This document shows, piece by piece, positions 34,440 to 42,773 of a stretch of 59,169 nucleotides of DNA (positions are counted from its first letter, which is position 1; every line of letters starts with the position of its first letter). Source of the DNA: a virus; IMG/VR virus record IMGVR_UViG_3300024328_000748, positions 1 through 59,169 of that record; one strand, given 5' to 3'. The position numbers were made by a program, and so were the translations under genes. The notes under the pieces are model-generated. The model did not search any database, had not been told where the DNA came from, and was given only the letters and a program-made list of their open reading frames with translations.

Positions 34440-35474
34440 ATGTTATACCCTATTATAGATAATGTTCAGTTTGACTTAAATGTTACATGCAATGCATTCT
34501 GCCCAGGATGTCATCGTTATGCATTTAAAGACGACAAAATGTATCTAAACCCATATCTAACTTTTAATACAAGTGTAGATCTTAGTGTAATTGAAAACAT
34601 AGTACAAAATCCAAGACTTGCAGATGATGTATGGCTAGACTTTGTAGGATTAGTAGGCGAACCTGTAGCTCATAAGCAGTTTTTAGAAATCACTGATATT
34701 GTATACAAATACAAACCAAATGCAGTTATTCAAATACACACAAATGGTGGACTAAGATCTACTGAGTTTTGGGAAGAGTTGGCACCAAAAATAATGAGAC
34801 AAGATGCCGCAAGCAGTGTTGTCTTTTCTATTGATGGATTAGAAGATACAAACAACACATATCGAATTGGTGTTCTATGGGAAAAAGTAATGGAAAATGC
34901 AAAAGCATACATTGACGCAGGTGGAAGAGCAACCTGGAAATGTATTGAGTTTCCATGGAATTCTCATCAAAAAGACGAAATACAACAGTTAGCAAACTCT
35001 ATGGGAATGCAAAAATTTCGATGGGAACCAAACAGAGATGCTGATTCAGAGCGTATGATAAAGTATATGAAAGCAGCAAAAGAGTTTCATAAAAAAACAA
35101 AAATAGATTCTGAAGATTTCAATATAACAAATGAAGACTCTAACTATCCGGGTACAAAAAATCTAAATGCAGAAATAGGCAATCAATACAATAGCTTTAC
35201 TGAAATAGAAGATCAATGCTTTAGTCAAAAAACAATATATGTAAATTACGATGGTAGAGTATTACCTTGTTGTCAGTTTAATGGTTCTACTACAGATCCA
35301 GCATTCAAAGAAGAAATGATTCCATTTATATATGATGGCAATGACAAAGATTGGAATAACCTATATAAAAATAGTTTAGAAGATGTATTGACTAACAGTT
35401 GGTGGACACGACTATATTCAAGTCTTACGGATACACCCTGTTCCGTTTGTGTAAGTGCATGCGAAAAAAGATAA
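34440..35474 (+). CDS. Radical SAM protein with SPASM-like C-terminus
   Basis: The 344-residue protein has C17-x3-C21-x2-C24 (CNAFCPGC) for the SAM-bound cluster. A C-terminal block with LPCCQFNG (about 278-285) and CSVCVSAC (about 334-341) resembles a SPASM domain that holds extra Fe-S clusters. SPASM enzymes often modify peptides. It is a paralog of the gene at 40052, with the same Cys spacing and ending. Its message would be leaderless. Substrate unknown; a modified phage or host peptide is one possibility. Confidence 0.75.
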   Translation: MLYPIIDNVQFDLNVTCNAFCPGCHRYAFKDDKMYLNPYLTFNTSVDLSVIENIVQNPRLADDVWLDFVGLVGEPVAHKQFLEITDIVYKYKPNAVIQIHTNGGLRSTEFWEELAPKIMRQDAASSVVFSIDGLEDTNNTYRIGVLWEKVMENAKAYIDAGGRATWKCIEFPWNSHQKDEIQQLANSMGMQKFRWEPNRDADSERMIKYMKAAKEFHKKTKIDSEDFNITNEDSNYPGTKNLNAEIGNQYNSFTEIEDQCFSQKTIYVNYDGRVLPCCQFNGSTTDPAFKEEMIPFIYDGNDKDWNNLYKNSLEDVLTNSWWTRLYSSLTDTPCSVCVSACEKR

Positions 35475-35493
35475 AAAAAGATGTATTTTCTGG

Positions 35494-35522
35494 TTGACAA
35501 CCAAGACGTCTTAGTGTATATT
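35494..35522 (+). promoter_or_regulatory. Early sigma70-like promoter with dyads
   Basis: TTGACA (35494-35499), 17 bp, TATATT (35517-35522). GGTTG-A-CAACC and AAGACGTCTT are perfect inverted repeats across -35 and spacer. Confidence 0.85.
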
Positions 35523-35554
35523 GTATATATAAGCTAATAAAACAGGAGTTGAAA

Positions 35555-35893
35555 ATGCAAAACGAAATACAAACATTGATCCAAAAATGTAAAGCAGATT
35601 ATACAAAGTTCGCTACAGCAGGCGATCGTGGAACACCAGATCCAGATAGTTACTTTGGTAAAACACTTGCTAACTTTGAAAATAGTTTTACTATTAAAGA
35701 AGGCAAAAAGTATATTAAGATTATACGTGATAATGGTGTATGGGGCTTTATTGTTAAAGAAGATGGTCCTAAGTTTAAAAAAGGTGATATCCTTAAAGCT
35801 GCAGGCTGGAATGCACCAGCAACAAATGCCGCACGTGGTAACATTTTTGAAGACTTTAGTGTTGCGTGGACAGGTCCACATTACTTGAAATAA
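35555..35893 (+). CDS. Small early protein of unknown function
   Basis: A 112-residue protein. I chose ATG 35555, six nt after CAGGAG, over a TTG at 35549. It has a helical start (IQTLIQKCKADYTKF) and a beta-rich C-terminal half (YIKIIRDNGVWGFIVKEDG, KKGDILKAAGW). The latter part could be a small beta-barrel nucleic-acid or protein-binding domain; that is speculation. First gene of the 35494 operon. Confidence 0.6.
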   Translation: MQNEIQTLIQKCKADYTKFATAGDRGTPDPDSYFGKTLANFENSFTIKEGKKYIKIIRDNGVWGFIVKEDGPKFKKGDILKAAGWNAPATNAARGNIFEDFSVAWTGPHYLK

Positions 35894-35903
35894 GGAAAAG
35901 CAA

Positions 35904-36053
35904 ATGAGTAAAATGGGAAACTGGGTACTAGAAATGCAAGATGATGCATATGACATGACTCTTGCAGAATTTATTAAAAAACATGGCGAAAGCCAAACAT
36001 CAATTTGGCACCAAGCACAAGAAGAAGGTGAAGGGGTTCTAATTGATGAATAA
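35904..36053 (+). CDS. Small early protein of unknown function
   Basis: A 49-residue acidic protein (MSKMGNWVLEMQDDAYDMT). AAGGAA lies at 35892-35897 before the ATG. The sequence looks helical with a hydrophobic/acidic alternation and no motif. It is in the operon from 35494 and overlaps the PMM-like gene by 8 nt. Confidence 0.55.
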   Translation: MSKMGNWVLEMQDDAYDMTLAEFIKKHGESQTSIWHQAQEEGEGVLIDE

Positions 36054-36771
36054 AGCATATGTGTTCGATGTAGATGGAACACTAACACCAAGTCGTGGAA
36101 GAATGGATTTTAATTTTAATCAATTCTTCTACGAATTCTGTTTGCACAATCATGTATATCTGGTCACAGGAAGTGATAAAAGCAAAACAGTAGAACAAGT
36201 AGGTAACATTATATACAGTGGTGCTAAACGTGTATATAATTGCAGTGGAAACGATGCATATGAAAACTTTACTAATGTATATCGTAACGAATGGACATTA
36301 GCAGAAGCACCATGGAAATATTTAGAAAACAGATTAAATCATAGTGAGTTCCCACAAAAGTCAGGATGGCATTTTGATGAACGTCCTGGACTATTAAATT
36401 TTAGTATTGTTGGAAGAAAATGCACAGCACAACAACGAAAAGATTATGTGTTGTATGATACATATCACAAAGAACGTGAAGATATTTCAAAGGAATTTAA
36501 CACAGCATTTGGCGAAGAATACAATATCATGTCAACTGTAGCTGGTGAAACAGGAATAGATATAACACAACAAGGTTGTGGTAAAGCACAAATACTCAAA
36601 GACTTAGACTACGAAGAAATTATTTTCTTTGGTGACAAGACCATGAAGGGCGGAAACGATCATGATATTGCACAAGCATTAATAGGAATGGGCCATACTG
36701 TATTTTCAGTAAAGGAATGGCAAGACACCTATGGTATTTTAACACAAATGCATGAAACCCATACGATCTGA
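36046..36771 (+). CDS. HAD-family phosphatase, phosphomannomutase-like
   Basis: The 241-residue protein has the HAD nucleophile motif DVDGTLT (D8/D10) at the start, GWHFDERPGLLNFSIVGR (about 107-124), and a late FFGDKTMKGGNDHDIA (about 191-206) with the metal-binding acid cluster. The order and spacing resemble eukaryotic-type phosphomannomutases. Its reaction would interconvert mannose phosphates or remove phosphate from sugar phosphates. I chose ATG 36046 over a TTG one codon upstream. It overlaps small genes on both sides. Confidence 0.7.
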   Translation: MNKAYVFDVDGTLTPSRGRMDFNFNQFFYEFCLHNHVYLVTGSDKSKTVEQVGNIIYSGAKRVYNCSGNDAYENFTNVYRNEWTLAEAPWKYLENRLNHSEFPQKSGWHFDERPGLLNFSIVGRKCTAQQRKDYVLYDTYHKEREDISKEFNTAFGEEYNIMSTVAGETGIDITQQGCGKAQILKDLDYEEIIFFGDKTMKGGNDHDIAQALIGMGHTVFSVKEWQDTYGILTQMHETHTI

Positions 36772-36940
36772 TAAACAATGGACATGGTTGCCCAAGCGTA
36801 TGAGCAGTGGAAAACTAGTGTTCTGCACATACTATTACTATGAAGAATTCCTAAGAACAGCAGACCCAAGACACAATTGGGTTCACAGATATGAATATTC
36901 CAAACGAGAATATTTTATAAAAAAACTTTCAGAAAAATAG
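36752..36940 (+). CDS. Small basic aromatic protein of unknown function
   Basis: A 62-residue, Lys/Arg/Tyr/Trp-rich protein (start MKPIRSDKQWTWLPKRM). It overlaps the end of the phosphomannomutase-like gene by 20 nt and closes that operon before the next early promoter. No family recognised. Its charge suggests nucleic-acid binding, without direct evidence. Confidence 0.5.
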   Translation: MKPIRSDKQWTWLPKRMSSGKLVFCTYYYYEEFLRTADPRHNWVHRYEYSKREYFIKKLSEK

Positions 36941-36950
36941 CATTTTTTGG

Positions 36951-36979
36951 TTGACAGAACCAAGACTTCTTGCTATAAT
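36951..36979 (+). promoter_or_regulatory. Early sigma70-like promoter with dyads
   Basis: TTGACA, 17 bp, TATAAT. GGTT-GACAG-AACC then AAGA-CT-TCTT, the same dyads as at 33991. Confidence 0.85.
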
Positions 36980-37012
36980 ATAACTATATTAACAATAAAA
37001 GGAACAGTCTAT

Positions 37013-38221
37013 ATGAAAACCATTGAAAGACTGCTTATTGATAAATTAAAAACATTGATGCCAACTGCTAGATTTGAAAGAAAAAAAGATAAAACAGGCG
37101 GCACTTTTCATGTGACTATTAAAGATATTGCTAAGACAGAAGTAGATAGTGTACTTACTGAACAAGGCTTTACTTGTAAAAATAGTGATCGGAATCATAG
37201 TAGTAGATATACAGGCGAATATATCATATTTGATAATGAAAAAGTTTATATTGTTGTTAGAACTGCAAAGGCACGCAAAGGCGGACATTATATAATTCAG
37301 AAGCAAACTGCACCAGAAAAGTTATTTTTAAAACTAAAATATACTAATGCTAATGCAATGAAAGATGATATTATAAATGGATTAGATAAAGCAAATATAC
37401 CTAATAATGTAAGTGATGCATTAATAAGTTTATTAGATGTAGCTGATGGTACTGATGTTTTATTTAGAAATAAAGAAATATTAAATACAGACAAATCATT
37501 TATTACCAGTGACTTTGGCGAAGTACTAGGCGCTTATAATCACTTAGTAAATGGTGCCAAGTGTATAGAATTTCCTAGTGCAAGTAATAACTTAAATATT
37601 GATTATGTTGTTGATGGTGTTGGGATAGCACATAAAAGTGTAAACGGTTCAAGTAGATTTACACTTGACTCTAGTGTAGCAAGTAGTTTGCTTGCATTAA
37701 CTAGAGATTGTAATCACTTAAAAGTATTACAATCAATTGTAAGTAGAGATAAGTTTGGAATTTTATCAAACGCATCAGTTAATTGTCCAGAATTAAAATA
37801 CTGGAATGATATGTTAAATGGGTTTAGTATCGAATCGTTACAGAATTACGTAGATACACATACATTTGATCAATACATAGATGATGTATATAAATCACAA
37901 ACTGGTAAATTAGGAATTTCAACTAAACAAGATCAAGTAAGAACTGCTTGGAAAAATGGTAGCATAGAACCAATGTTGTTTACTTTGCTGACATTTATGG
38001 CAAGATATTATAGTGAAAATTATGTTGATAAACTAGGTAAGATTGTTAAGTCAGTTATAGGAGATAATATATTTGAATATGTTGACTATGATACTGATAC
38101 TAACGAAATAAAGGTTGCACAAAAGCCATATCAATTGTATAATAAGTGGAAGATACATTATCACGGAAACAGTATTAATGCATTTAATAATTGGCCAGCA
38201 CCAGTGGGAATAGAGGAATAA
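37013..38221 (+). CDS. Unknown protein, possible restriction-type nuclease
   Basis: A 402-residue protein with an AAGGAA ribosome site before ATG 37013. I see no confident nuclease motif; a YVDYDTDTNEIKV segment (about 361) could hold acidic and Lys residues. It is adjacent (3 nt) to a DNA methyltransferase and expressed from the same early promoter, the usual layout of a restriction-modification pair, but it could also be a methyltransferase partner or unrelated. The early promoter favours an anti-host or anti-competitor job. Confidence 0.4.
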   Translation: MKTIERLLIDKLKTLMPTARFERKKDKTGGTFHVTIKDIAKTEVDSVLTEQGFTCKNSDRNHSSRYTGEYIIFDNEKVYIVVRTAKARKGGHYIIQKQTAPEKLFLKLKYTNANAMKDDIINGLDKANIPNNVSDALISLLDVADGTDVLFRNKEILNTDKSFITSDFGEVLGAYNHLVNGAKCIEFPSASNNLNIDYVVDGVGIAHKSVNGSSRFTLDSSVASSLLALTRDCNHLKVLQSIVSRDKFGILSNASVNCPELKYWNDMLNGFSIESLQNYVDTHTFDQYIDDVYKSQTGKLGISTKQDQVRTAWKNGSIEPMLFTLLTFMARYYSENYVDKLGKIVKSVIGDNIFEYVDYDTDTNEIKVAQKPYQLYNKWKIHYHGNSINAFNNWPAPVGIEE

Positions 38222-38224
38222 AAT

Positions 38225-39154
38225 ATGATATTAAACGGAAATATGCTAGAAAAAATTAAAGAAGTAGATGATAATATAGTAGATATGTTATTAACAGATC
38301 CTCCGTATAACATCAGTGAAAAAGGTGCTAAACCAGAATGGTTTAAAACTGATGAAAATACAGGTGAACGTGTAAATGTCAATAACATACATAGTCAAAA
38401 GTTTGATGAAACATTTGATGATAATTGGGATAGTGTTGACAATATAGACTTTAAGGATCAAATGAATGAATGGGCTAAGGCATGGTTTCCAAAACTTCGT
38501 AAAGGTGCTACTTTTTGTATTTTTATTAGTGATGTATATATCAGTCATTTATGGGAAAGTTTAGAAAATGCTGGGTTTGAACCAAAGCGTGTATTTACTT
38601 GGAAGAAGCCAGCTGCAGTTCCATTTAACCGTAAAGTGAATCCTGTAAGTGGTTGCGAGTATATTATATTTGGAATTAAACCGGGTGGCAAAAGAACATT
38701 TAATTCTGATGCAGTTGAAGGAACTATTGTAGAAAGATATGCAATGGCTGATAAAGCCAGTAGTATTTTATATAAACTAATTAAAGATGATATTTTTGGT
38801 AATTTAGATGAATGTTTTGAAACTGCTCTTAAAGAAGCAAAAGCAGTTAAAAACAAACTAAAGAAAACAGGAGATATAGTACATTGTGTTGTTCCTAATA
38901 CAATTACATATAGTGGTGGGCTAGGAAAAAATAAAATACACCCCACACAAAAGCCACAAGAAATATTAGAATACTTTATTAGTTTATGTAGCAATAAAGG
39001 TGATATGATTATGGATACATTTGCAGGCTCTGGCAGTACTGGAAAAGCAGCAGAAAAATTAGATAGAAATTACATACTAATAGAACGTGATAAAAAGATG
39101 TTTGACAAAATGAATGATAGATTTGATCAACAATTTGACTTATTATTTGAATAA
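38225..39154 (+). CDS. DNA methyltransferase (amino-methylating, DPPY type)
   Basis: The 309-residue protein has DPPY at residues 25-28, the catalytic motif of N6-adenine or N4-cytosine methyltransferases. FAGSGSTG near 262-269 is the SAM-binding motif I. DPPY comes before FAGSGSTG, as in the beta class. A HPTQKP block (about 240) precedes it, as usual. It may modify phage DNA or pair with the preceding unknown gene. A rho-independent terminator follows at 39184. Confidence 0.85.
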   Translation: MILNGNMLEKIKEVDDNIVDMLLTDPPYNISEKGAKPEWFKTDENTGERVNVNNIHSQKFDETFDDNWDSVDNIDFKDQMNEWAKAWFPKLRKGATFCIFISDVYISHLWESLENAGFEPKRVFTWKKPAAVPFNRKVNPVSGCEYIIFGIKPGGKRTFNSDAVEGTIVERYAMADKASSILYKLIKDDIFGNLDECFETALKEAKAVKNKLKKTGDIVHCVVPNTITYSGGLGKNKIHPTQKPQEILEYFISLCSNKGDMIMDTFAGSGSTGKAAEKLDRNYILIERDKKMFDKMNDRFDQQFDLLFE

Positions 39155-39183
39155 CATTATTAAATAGAATCAAACTATTTTAC

Positions 39184-39209
39184 AAACCCTTGTTTTGCAA
39201 GGGTTTTTT
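39184..39209 (+). terminator. Rho-independent terminator
   Basis: AAACCCTTG / CAAGGGTTT stem with a TTTTG loop and a run of Ts. Ends the methyltransferase operon. Confidence 0.85.
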
Positions 39210-39223
39210 CTTTACGAATTCGG

Positions 39224-39252
39224 TTGACAACCAAGACATCTTAGTGTATATT
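39224..39252 (+). promoter_or_regulatory. Early sigma70-like promoter with dyads
   Basis: TTGACA, 17 bp, TATATT. GGTTG-A-CAACC and AAGA-CA-TCTT are nearly identical to the 35494 promoter. Confidence 0.85.
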
Positions 39253-39284
39253 AGTAGTATAAGTTAACTAAAAAGGAATACAAT

Positions 39285-39521
39285 ATGTTAGACGCAAAAT
39301 TTATCCAAGCATTTGAAAAAGCTGCAACAAACCCAGAAAACATTGATGAGAACAATGAAGTTAATTGGAACTATGTTGATGCAGATATGCACTTAGATGG
39401 TATTGCTGATGCAATTGGTGAAAACTTTTATAGCTGGTTTAATGATATGGCTGATCAGTTTGAATTGAATCAAGCTGCAGATCGTTTGGAAGTATTGAAA
39501 ACAGATTATTTGGGACAATAA
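39285..39521 (+). CDS. Small acidic early protein
   Basis: A 78-residue acidic protein (start MLDAKFIQAFEKAATNPEN) with AAAGGA before its ATG. It looks helical with no known motif. It is the first gene behind the 39224 early promoter and precedes the HD hydrolase by one base. Acidic early proteins in phages often bind host regulators or nucleic-acid-binding proteins; no direct evidence here. Confidence 0.55.
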   Translation: MLDAKFIQAFEKAATNPENIDENNEVNWNYVDADMHLDGIADAIGENFYSWFNDMADQFELNQAADRLEVLKTDYLGQ

Positions 39522-39522
39522 T

Positions 39523-40029
39523 ATGGTAGTAGAATCAAAAATGTTTGCAACAGCGGCGCATGCCGCAGTAGGGCAAAAACGTAAATACTCAGGTGATGAT
39601 TACATTGTTCACCCACAACGGGTTGCTGCAATTGTAGAAAGGCATGGCGGGTCAGATGAAATGGTTGCCGCTGCATGGTTGCATGATACTGTAGAAGATA
39701 CAGATGTTACACTAGAGCTTATCACTAAAACGTTTGGTTATGAAATTGCAAGTATTGTCGAAGGTCTTACTGATGTTAGTTTGCCTAGTGATGGTAATCG
39801 AGCAAAGCGTAAATCAATTGACCGTATGCACAGTGCAAGTGCCTCAACTGAAGCACAGTTTGTAAAGTGTGCAGACATTATTGACAACAGTTGGGATATC
39901 GCTGAAAACGATCTTAGTTTTGCAAAAGTATATAAATCAGAAGTATTTCTTTTGTTAAATGCAATGACCAAAGTCAAGCATACTGAGATTTGGGAACAAG
40001 CAATGCAAAGCGTAGAGTTAATGCCTTAA
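39523..40029 (+). CDS. HD-domain hydrolase, SpoT/MESH1-like (ppGpp hydrolase candidate)
   Basis: The 168-residue protein matches the single-domain alarmone hydrolases. AHAAVGQKRKYSGDDYIVHP includes H30, AAWLHDTVEDT has H54/D55 and the E58-D59 pair, and VKCADIIDN gives a later Asp. This spacing is the RelA/SpoT HD domain without any synthetase, as in MESH1. It could remove ppGpp to keep host translation and nucleotide synthesis active in infection. It is expressed from an early promoter. Other small HD phosphohydrolases remain possible. Confidence 0.7.
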   Translation: MVVESKMFATAAHAAVGQKRKYSGDDYIVHPQRVAAIVERHGGSDEMVAAAWLHDTVEDTDVTLELITKTFGYEIASIVEGLTDVSLPSDGNRAKRKSIDRMHSASASTEAQFVKCADIIDNSWDIAENDLSFAKVYKSEVFLLLNAMTKVKHTEIWEQAMQSVELMP

Positions 40030-40038
40030 TTGGCATTA

Positions 40039-40046
40039 ACTAAATA
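40039..40046 (+). promoter_or_regulatory. Late-type promoter giving a leaderless mRNA
   Basis: ACTAAATA octamer, then CTTGT and ATG at 40052, exactly at the predicted +1. The octamer differs from the consensus at position 2. Confidence 0.6.
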
Positions 40047-40051
40047 CTTGT

Positions 40052-41026
40052 ATGCTTTACAAAGAAATAGATACAGTTGAGTTCGATCTCAATACAGTCT
40101 GTAATTCATACTGTCCTCCATGTCATCGATATACAGTTCAAGACGGTGAACTGTATCATAATCCATATGTAAAATTAGGTGTTAACTTAGAGCTTGATGT
40201 GATTGAGAAAGTATTCAGCAATGACCGTTTATCTGATGATTGTTTTGTTGATCTTGTTGGATTAGTGGGCGAGCCAATCGCACATCCAAATTTTATGGAA
40301 ATTATAGATATTATCTATAAGCATAGACCAAATGCAGCAATTAACTTACATACAAATGGTGGATTACGAACTGAAAAAATGTTCTATGATTTAGGTAAAA
40401 AGTTTAACAAGCATAGTTGGATTAAATTCTCATTAGATGGATTAGAAGATACAAACGGCATATATCGTATTGGCGTAGACTATAATAAAGTAGTAGCAAA
40501 CATGCGAGCATTTATAGATGGCGGCGGCCGAGCAATATGGAAATTTGTTACATTTAAATGGAACGAACATCAAGTAGAACAAGCAAAAGCGTTGTCAGAA
40601 GAATACGGCTGTGAAAATTTCCAACAAGATTGGGATGTTAATGATCAAGATATAGATACATTTATGGCTGCAGCCAATACAAAAATTAATAAAAAGGTAG
40701 CCTCAAGAGTAGCAGACTTTATTGAAGTACCAAAAAACAGATCACGTAAAATTAAAGATAGATGTTTTTCATATAAGAAAATATATGTAAATGCACATGG
40801 ATATGTTATTCCGTGTTGTATGTTTAATGGGTCATTTACATATGAATCTATGCGTGAACAAACTCTAAATTTTATTAAAGAAGATAGAGGCGAATATTGG
40901 AACAGTTTATATCACAATGACCTAGAAACTATAATGAGCGACACTTGGTGGCAAAAACTAAAAGATAGTTTTGAAACTGGTCCATGTGATATTTGTGTAA
41001 GCCAATGCGGTGTTAAATTAGATTGA
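40052..41026 (+). CDS. Radical SAM protein with SPASM-like C-terminus, paralog of 34440
   Basis: The 324-residue protein has C17-x3-C21-x2-C24 (CNSYCPPC) at the same positions as the 34440 protein. A later VIPCCMFNG block and the ending CDICVSQC match the SPASM-like Cys set. The central WFDL-type strands and a GLEDTNGIYRIGVDYNKV block also match. It probably modifies a peptide or small substrate. The message is leaderless. A sigma70-like promoter follows for the next gene. Confidence 0.75.
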   Translation: MLYKEIDTVEFDLNTVCNSYCPPCHRYTVQDGELYHNPYVKLGVNLELDVIEKVFSNDRLSDDCFVDLVGLVGEPIAHPNFMEIIDIIYKHRPNAAINLHTNGGLRTEKMFYDLGKKFNKHSWIKFSLDGLEDTNGIYRIGVDYNKVVANMRAFIDGGGRAIWKFVTFKWNEHQVEQAKALSEEYGCENFQQDWDVNDQDIDTFMAAANTKINKKVASRVADFIEVPKNRSRKIKDRCFSYKKIYVNAHGYVIPCCMFNGSFTYESMREQTLNFIKEDRGEYWNSLYHNDLETIMSDTWWQKLKDSFETGPCDICVSQCGVKLD

Positions 41027-41051
41027 CTTAACCCATAAAATAGTGTATTAT
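41023..41051 (+). promoter_or_regulatory. Sigma70-like promoter
   Basis: TTGACT (41023-41028), 17 bp, TATTAT (41046-41051), overlapping the end of the radical SAM gene. Weaker than the dyad class and without the dyads. Confidence 0.6.
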
Positions 41052-41072
41052 ATATTATAACAAATAAAGGAA

Positions 41073-41303
41073 ATGACGATGATGTTAGAACTAATTAAAG
41101 ATCCGATAGTATGGGGCATGGGCCTATTTGTTTTTTTATGCGCCTGGCATAATTTTAGAGTTGGACATAGGCAAGGTGTTACAGAAGGTGTAGATGTAGT
41201 TTTACACATGCTTAGTGCAGAACAACTCATAGACTTAGAACATGGTGCAGACGGAGAGATTATTATTCACGCCAAAGATGGCAGTGCAAAAAAGAAAACA
41301 TAA
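41073..41303 (+). CDS. Small membrane protein of unknown function
   Basis: A 76-residue protein (start MTMMLELIKDPIVWGMGL). One hydrophobic segment (IVWGMGLFVFLCAWHNF, about 12-28) would span the membrane, with an acidic cytoplasmic or periplasmic tail. The start is uncertain: ATGs lie at 41073, 41079 and 41082 and the AAGG site (41067-41070) favours 41079. It is in the operon with the 41307 oxygenase-like gene. Confidence 0.5.
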   Translation: MTMMLELIKDPIVWGMGLFVFLCAWHNFRVGHRQGVTEGVDVVLHMLSAEQLIDLEHGADGEIIIHAKDGSAKKKT

Positions 41304-41306
41304 TAG

Positions 41307-42146
41307 ATGTATAGTAAGCAACAATTATTAGATAAACAAAAGACTGCCGCACTTGCATTAGAAAAATCACAAGCATTGGAAACAAAGTTTGCTGACAGAT
41401 TTGAAATGGCAAAGTCTTTGTTTGCAGTATTAGATAAAGAACTTTTTATCGAATGCAATGATATTGATGAAAATGATCCTTATAATATTGAACCATGGCA
41501 AGATGAAGATGTACCCGATAAAAGCTATGCATGGAAACATCAAGGACCTGTATTTGGGTTTGATATAGACACTATGGTTGGACCAGAAAGCTGGTACGAT
41601 GAAACATGTGGTGTAGATGATTATGTATTGCGTAGAAAATGTTACATATATGATTGGACTGCTGATAAGCTACAAGCAGACTTTCCTGAACTAAAATATT
41701 TTACAGATTTACACAAAGAATTTGTTCCAGTGTTGCAACATTATTATAATGAATGCTTTGAGGACCAACATGTAGATGTTGCAAAAACTTTACATAAACT
41801 TATGGTTATTGAATATTCGCATCCAACTGCAAACGCAGGCAATATTATAGATCATAAAAAACACAACACAGATAGATTTGGCGATATACATTGTGACGAA
41901 ACATTAGGCGGATTACACTTAGGTGAAAACGTAGTAGAGTTTTACATAGAAGACCACATAACTACAGAACGTAAATATGTAAAAGAACTATCAGAGAATA
42001 ATACATTATGGTTCTTTGGTGAGTTTAGTGAACGCAGTGGGTGGCAACCTAGTATGCACGGAATGAAGCATAACCCAAGTGATGATACTTGGAAAAGATA
42101 TAGTATAATTTTTGATTTACAAGCAAGATATAACGGAGAAGAATAA
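41307..42146 (+). CDS. 2OG-Fe(II) oxygenase-like protein
   Basis: A 279-residue protein with H195-x-D197 ([10 protein letters not shown]) and a distal His in MHGMKHN (H251 or H255), followed by R264-x-S266 that could bind 2-oxoglutarate, as in Fe(II)/2OG enzymes. It differs in sequence from the 31490/57020 pair. It likely oxidises a peptide or small molecule. It ends two bases from the ClpP gene's ATG (stop 42144-42146, ATG 42148). Confidence 0.6.
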   Translation: MYSKQQLLDKQKTAALALEKSQALETKFADRFEMAKSLFAVLDKELFIECNDIDENDPYNIEPWQDEDVPDKSYAWKHQGPVFGFDIDTMVGPESWYDETCGVDDYVLRRKCYIYDWTADKLQADFPELKYFTDLHKEFVPVLQHYYNECFEDQHVDVAKTLHKLMVIEYSHPTANAGNIIDHKKHNTDRFGDIHCDETLGGLHLGENVVEFYIEDHITTERKYVKELSENNTLWFFGEFSERSGWQPSMHGMKHNPSDDTWKRYSIIFDLQARYNGEE

Positions 42147-42147
42147 A

Positions 42148-42738
42148 ATGGCATTAGTACCAATGGTGGTCGAACAAACAGGCCGCGGAGAAAGAAGTTA
42201 CGATATTTACAGTCGTCTATTAAAAGATCGTATTGTAATGTTAACTGGAGAAGTAAACGACATGACTGCTAATTTAGTAGTTGCACAGATGTTGTTTTTA
42301 GAATCACAGAATAATAGCGATCCTATTAATTTTTATATTAACAGTCCAGGTGGTGCAGTTACAGCCGGTCTTGGAATATACGATACAATGCAGTTTATTA
42401 AATCTCCAGTAAGCACAATTGTAATGGGTCAAGCATGTAGCATGGGTAGTTTCCTTGCTATGGCAGGCGAAGCTGGACAACGTTTAGTATTGCCAAACTC
42501 ACGCACAATGATTCACCAACCAAGTGGTGGCGCAGGTGGACAAGCAACTGACATGGAAATTCAAGTACAAGAAATTCTTAAGATGAAAAAGAACCTAACA
42601 GAAACTTATGTCAAACATAACAGTGTAGGTAAAACGTATGACGAATTGGCAGCGGCTATGGAACGTGATAACTTTATGTCAGCACAAGAGGCAGTAGACT
42701 TTGGATTAGCTGATAAAGTTATAGAAAGAAAACCATAG
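42148..42738 (+). CDS. clpP: ATP-dependent Clp protease proteolytic subunit
   Basis: The 196-residue serine protease keeps the full catalytic triad: S98 in GQACSMGS, H123 in [10 protein letters not shown] and D174 in MERDNFMSA. Length and blocks match bacterial ClpP (about 200 residues), without a long propeptide. It would form the 14-mer chamber with the ClpX encoded at 45963. I chose ATG 42148; the longer in-frame start lies inside the oxygenase gene. Confidence 0.95.
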   Translation: MALVPMVVEQTGRGERSYDIYSRLLKDRIVMLTGEVNDMTANLVVAQMLFLESQNNSDPINFYINSPGGAVTAGLGIYDTMQFIKSPVSTIVMGQACSMGSFLAMAGEAGQRLVLPNSRTMIHQPSGGAGGQATDMEIQVQEILKMKKNLTETYVKHNSVGKTYDELAAAMERDNFMSAQEAVDFGLADKVIERKP

Positions 42739-42760
42739 CGTTAAGTTAGTTATATTTTTG

Positions 42761-42768
42761 TATAAATA
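42761..42768 (+). promoter_or_regulatory. T4-type late promoter giving a leaderless mRNA
   Basis: TATAAATA octamer, then CTTAT and ATG at 42774, exactly at the predicted +1. Confidence 0.75.
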
Positions 42769-42773
42769 CTTAT

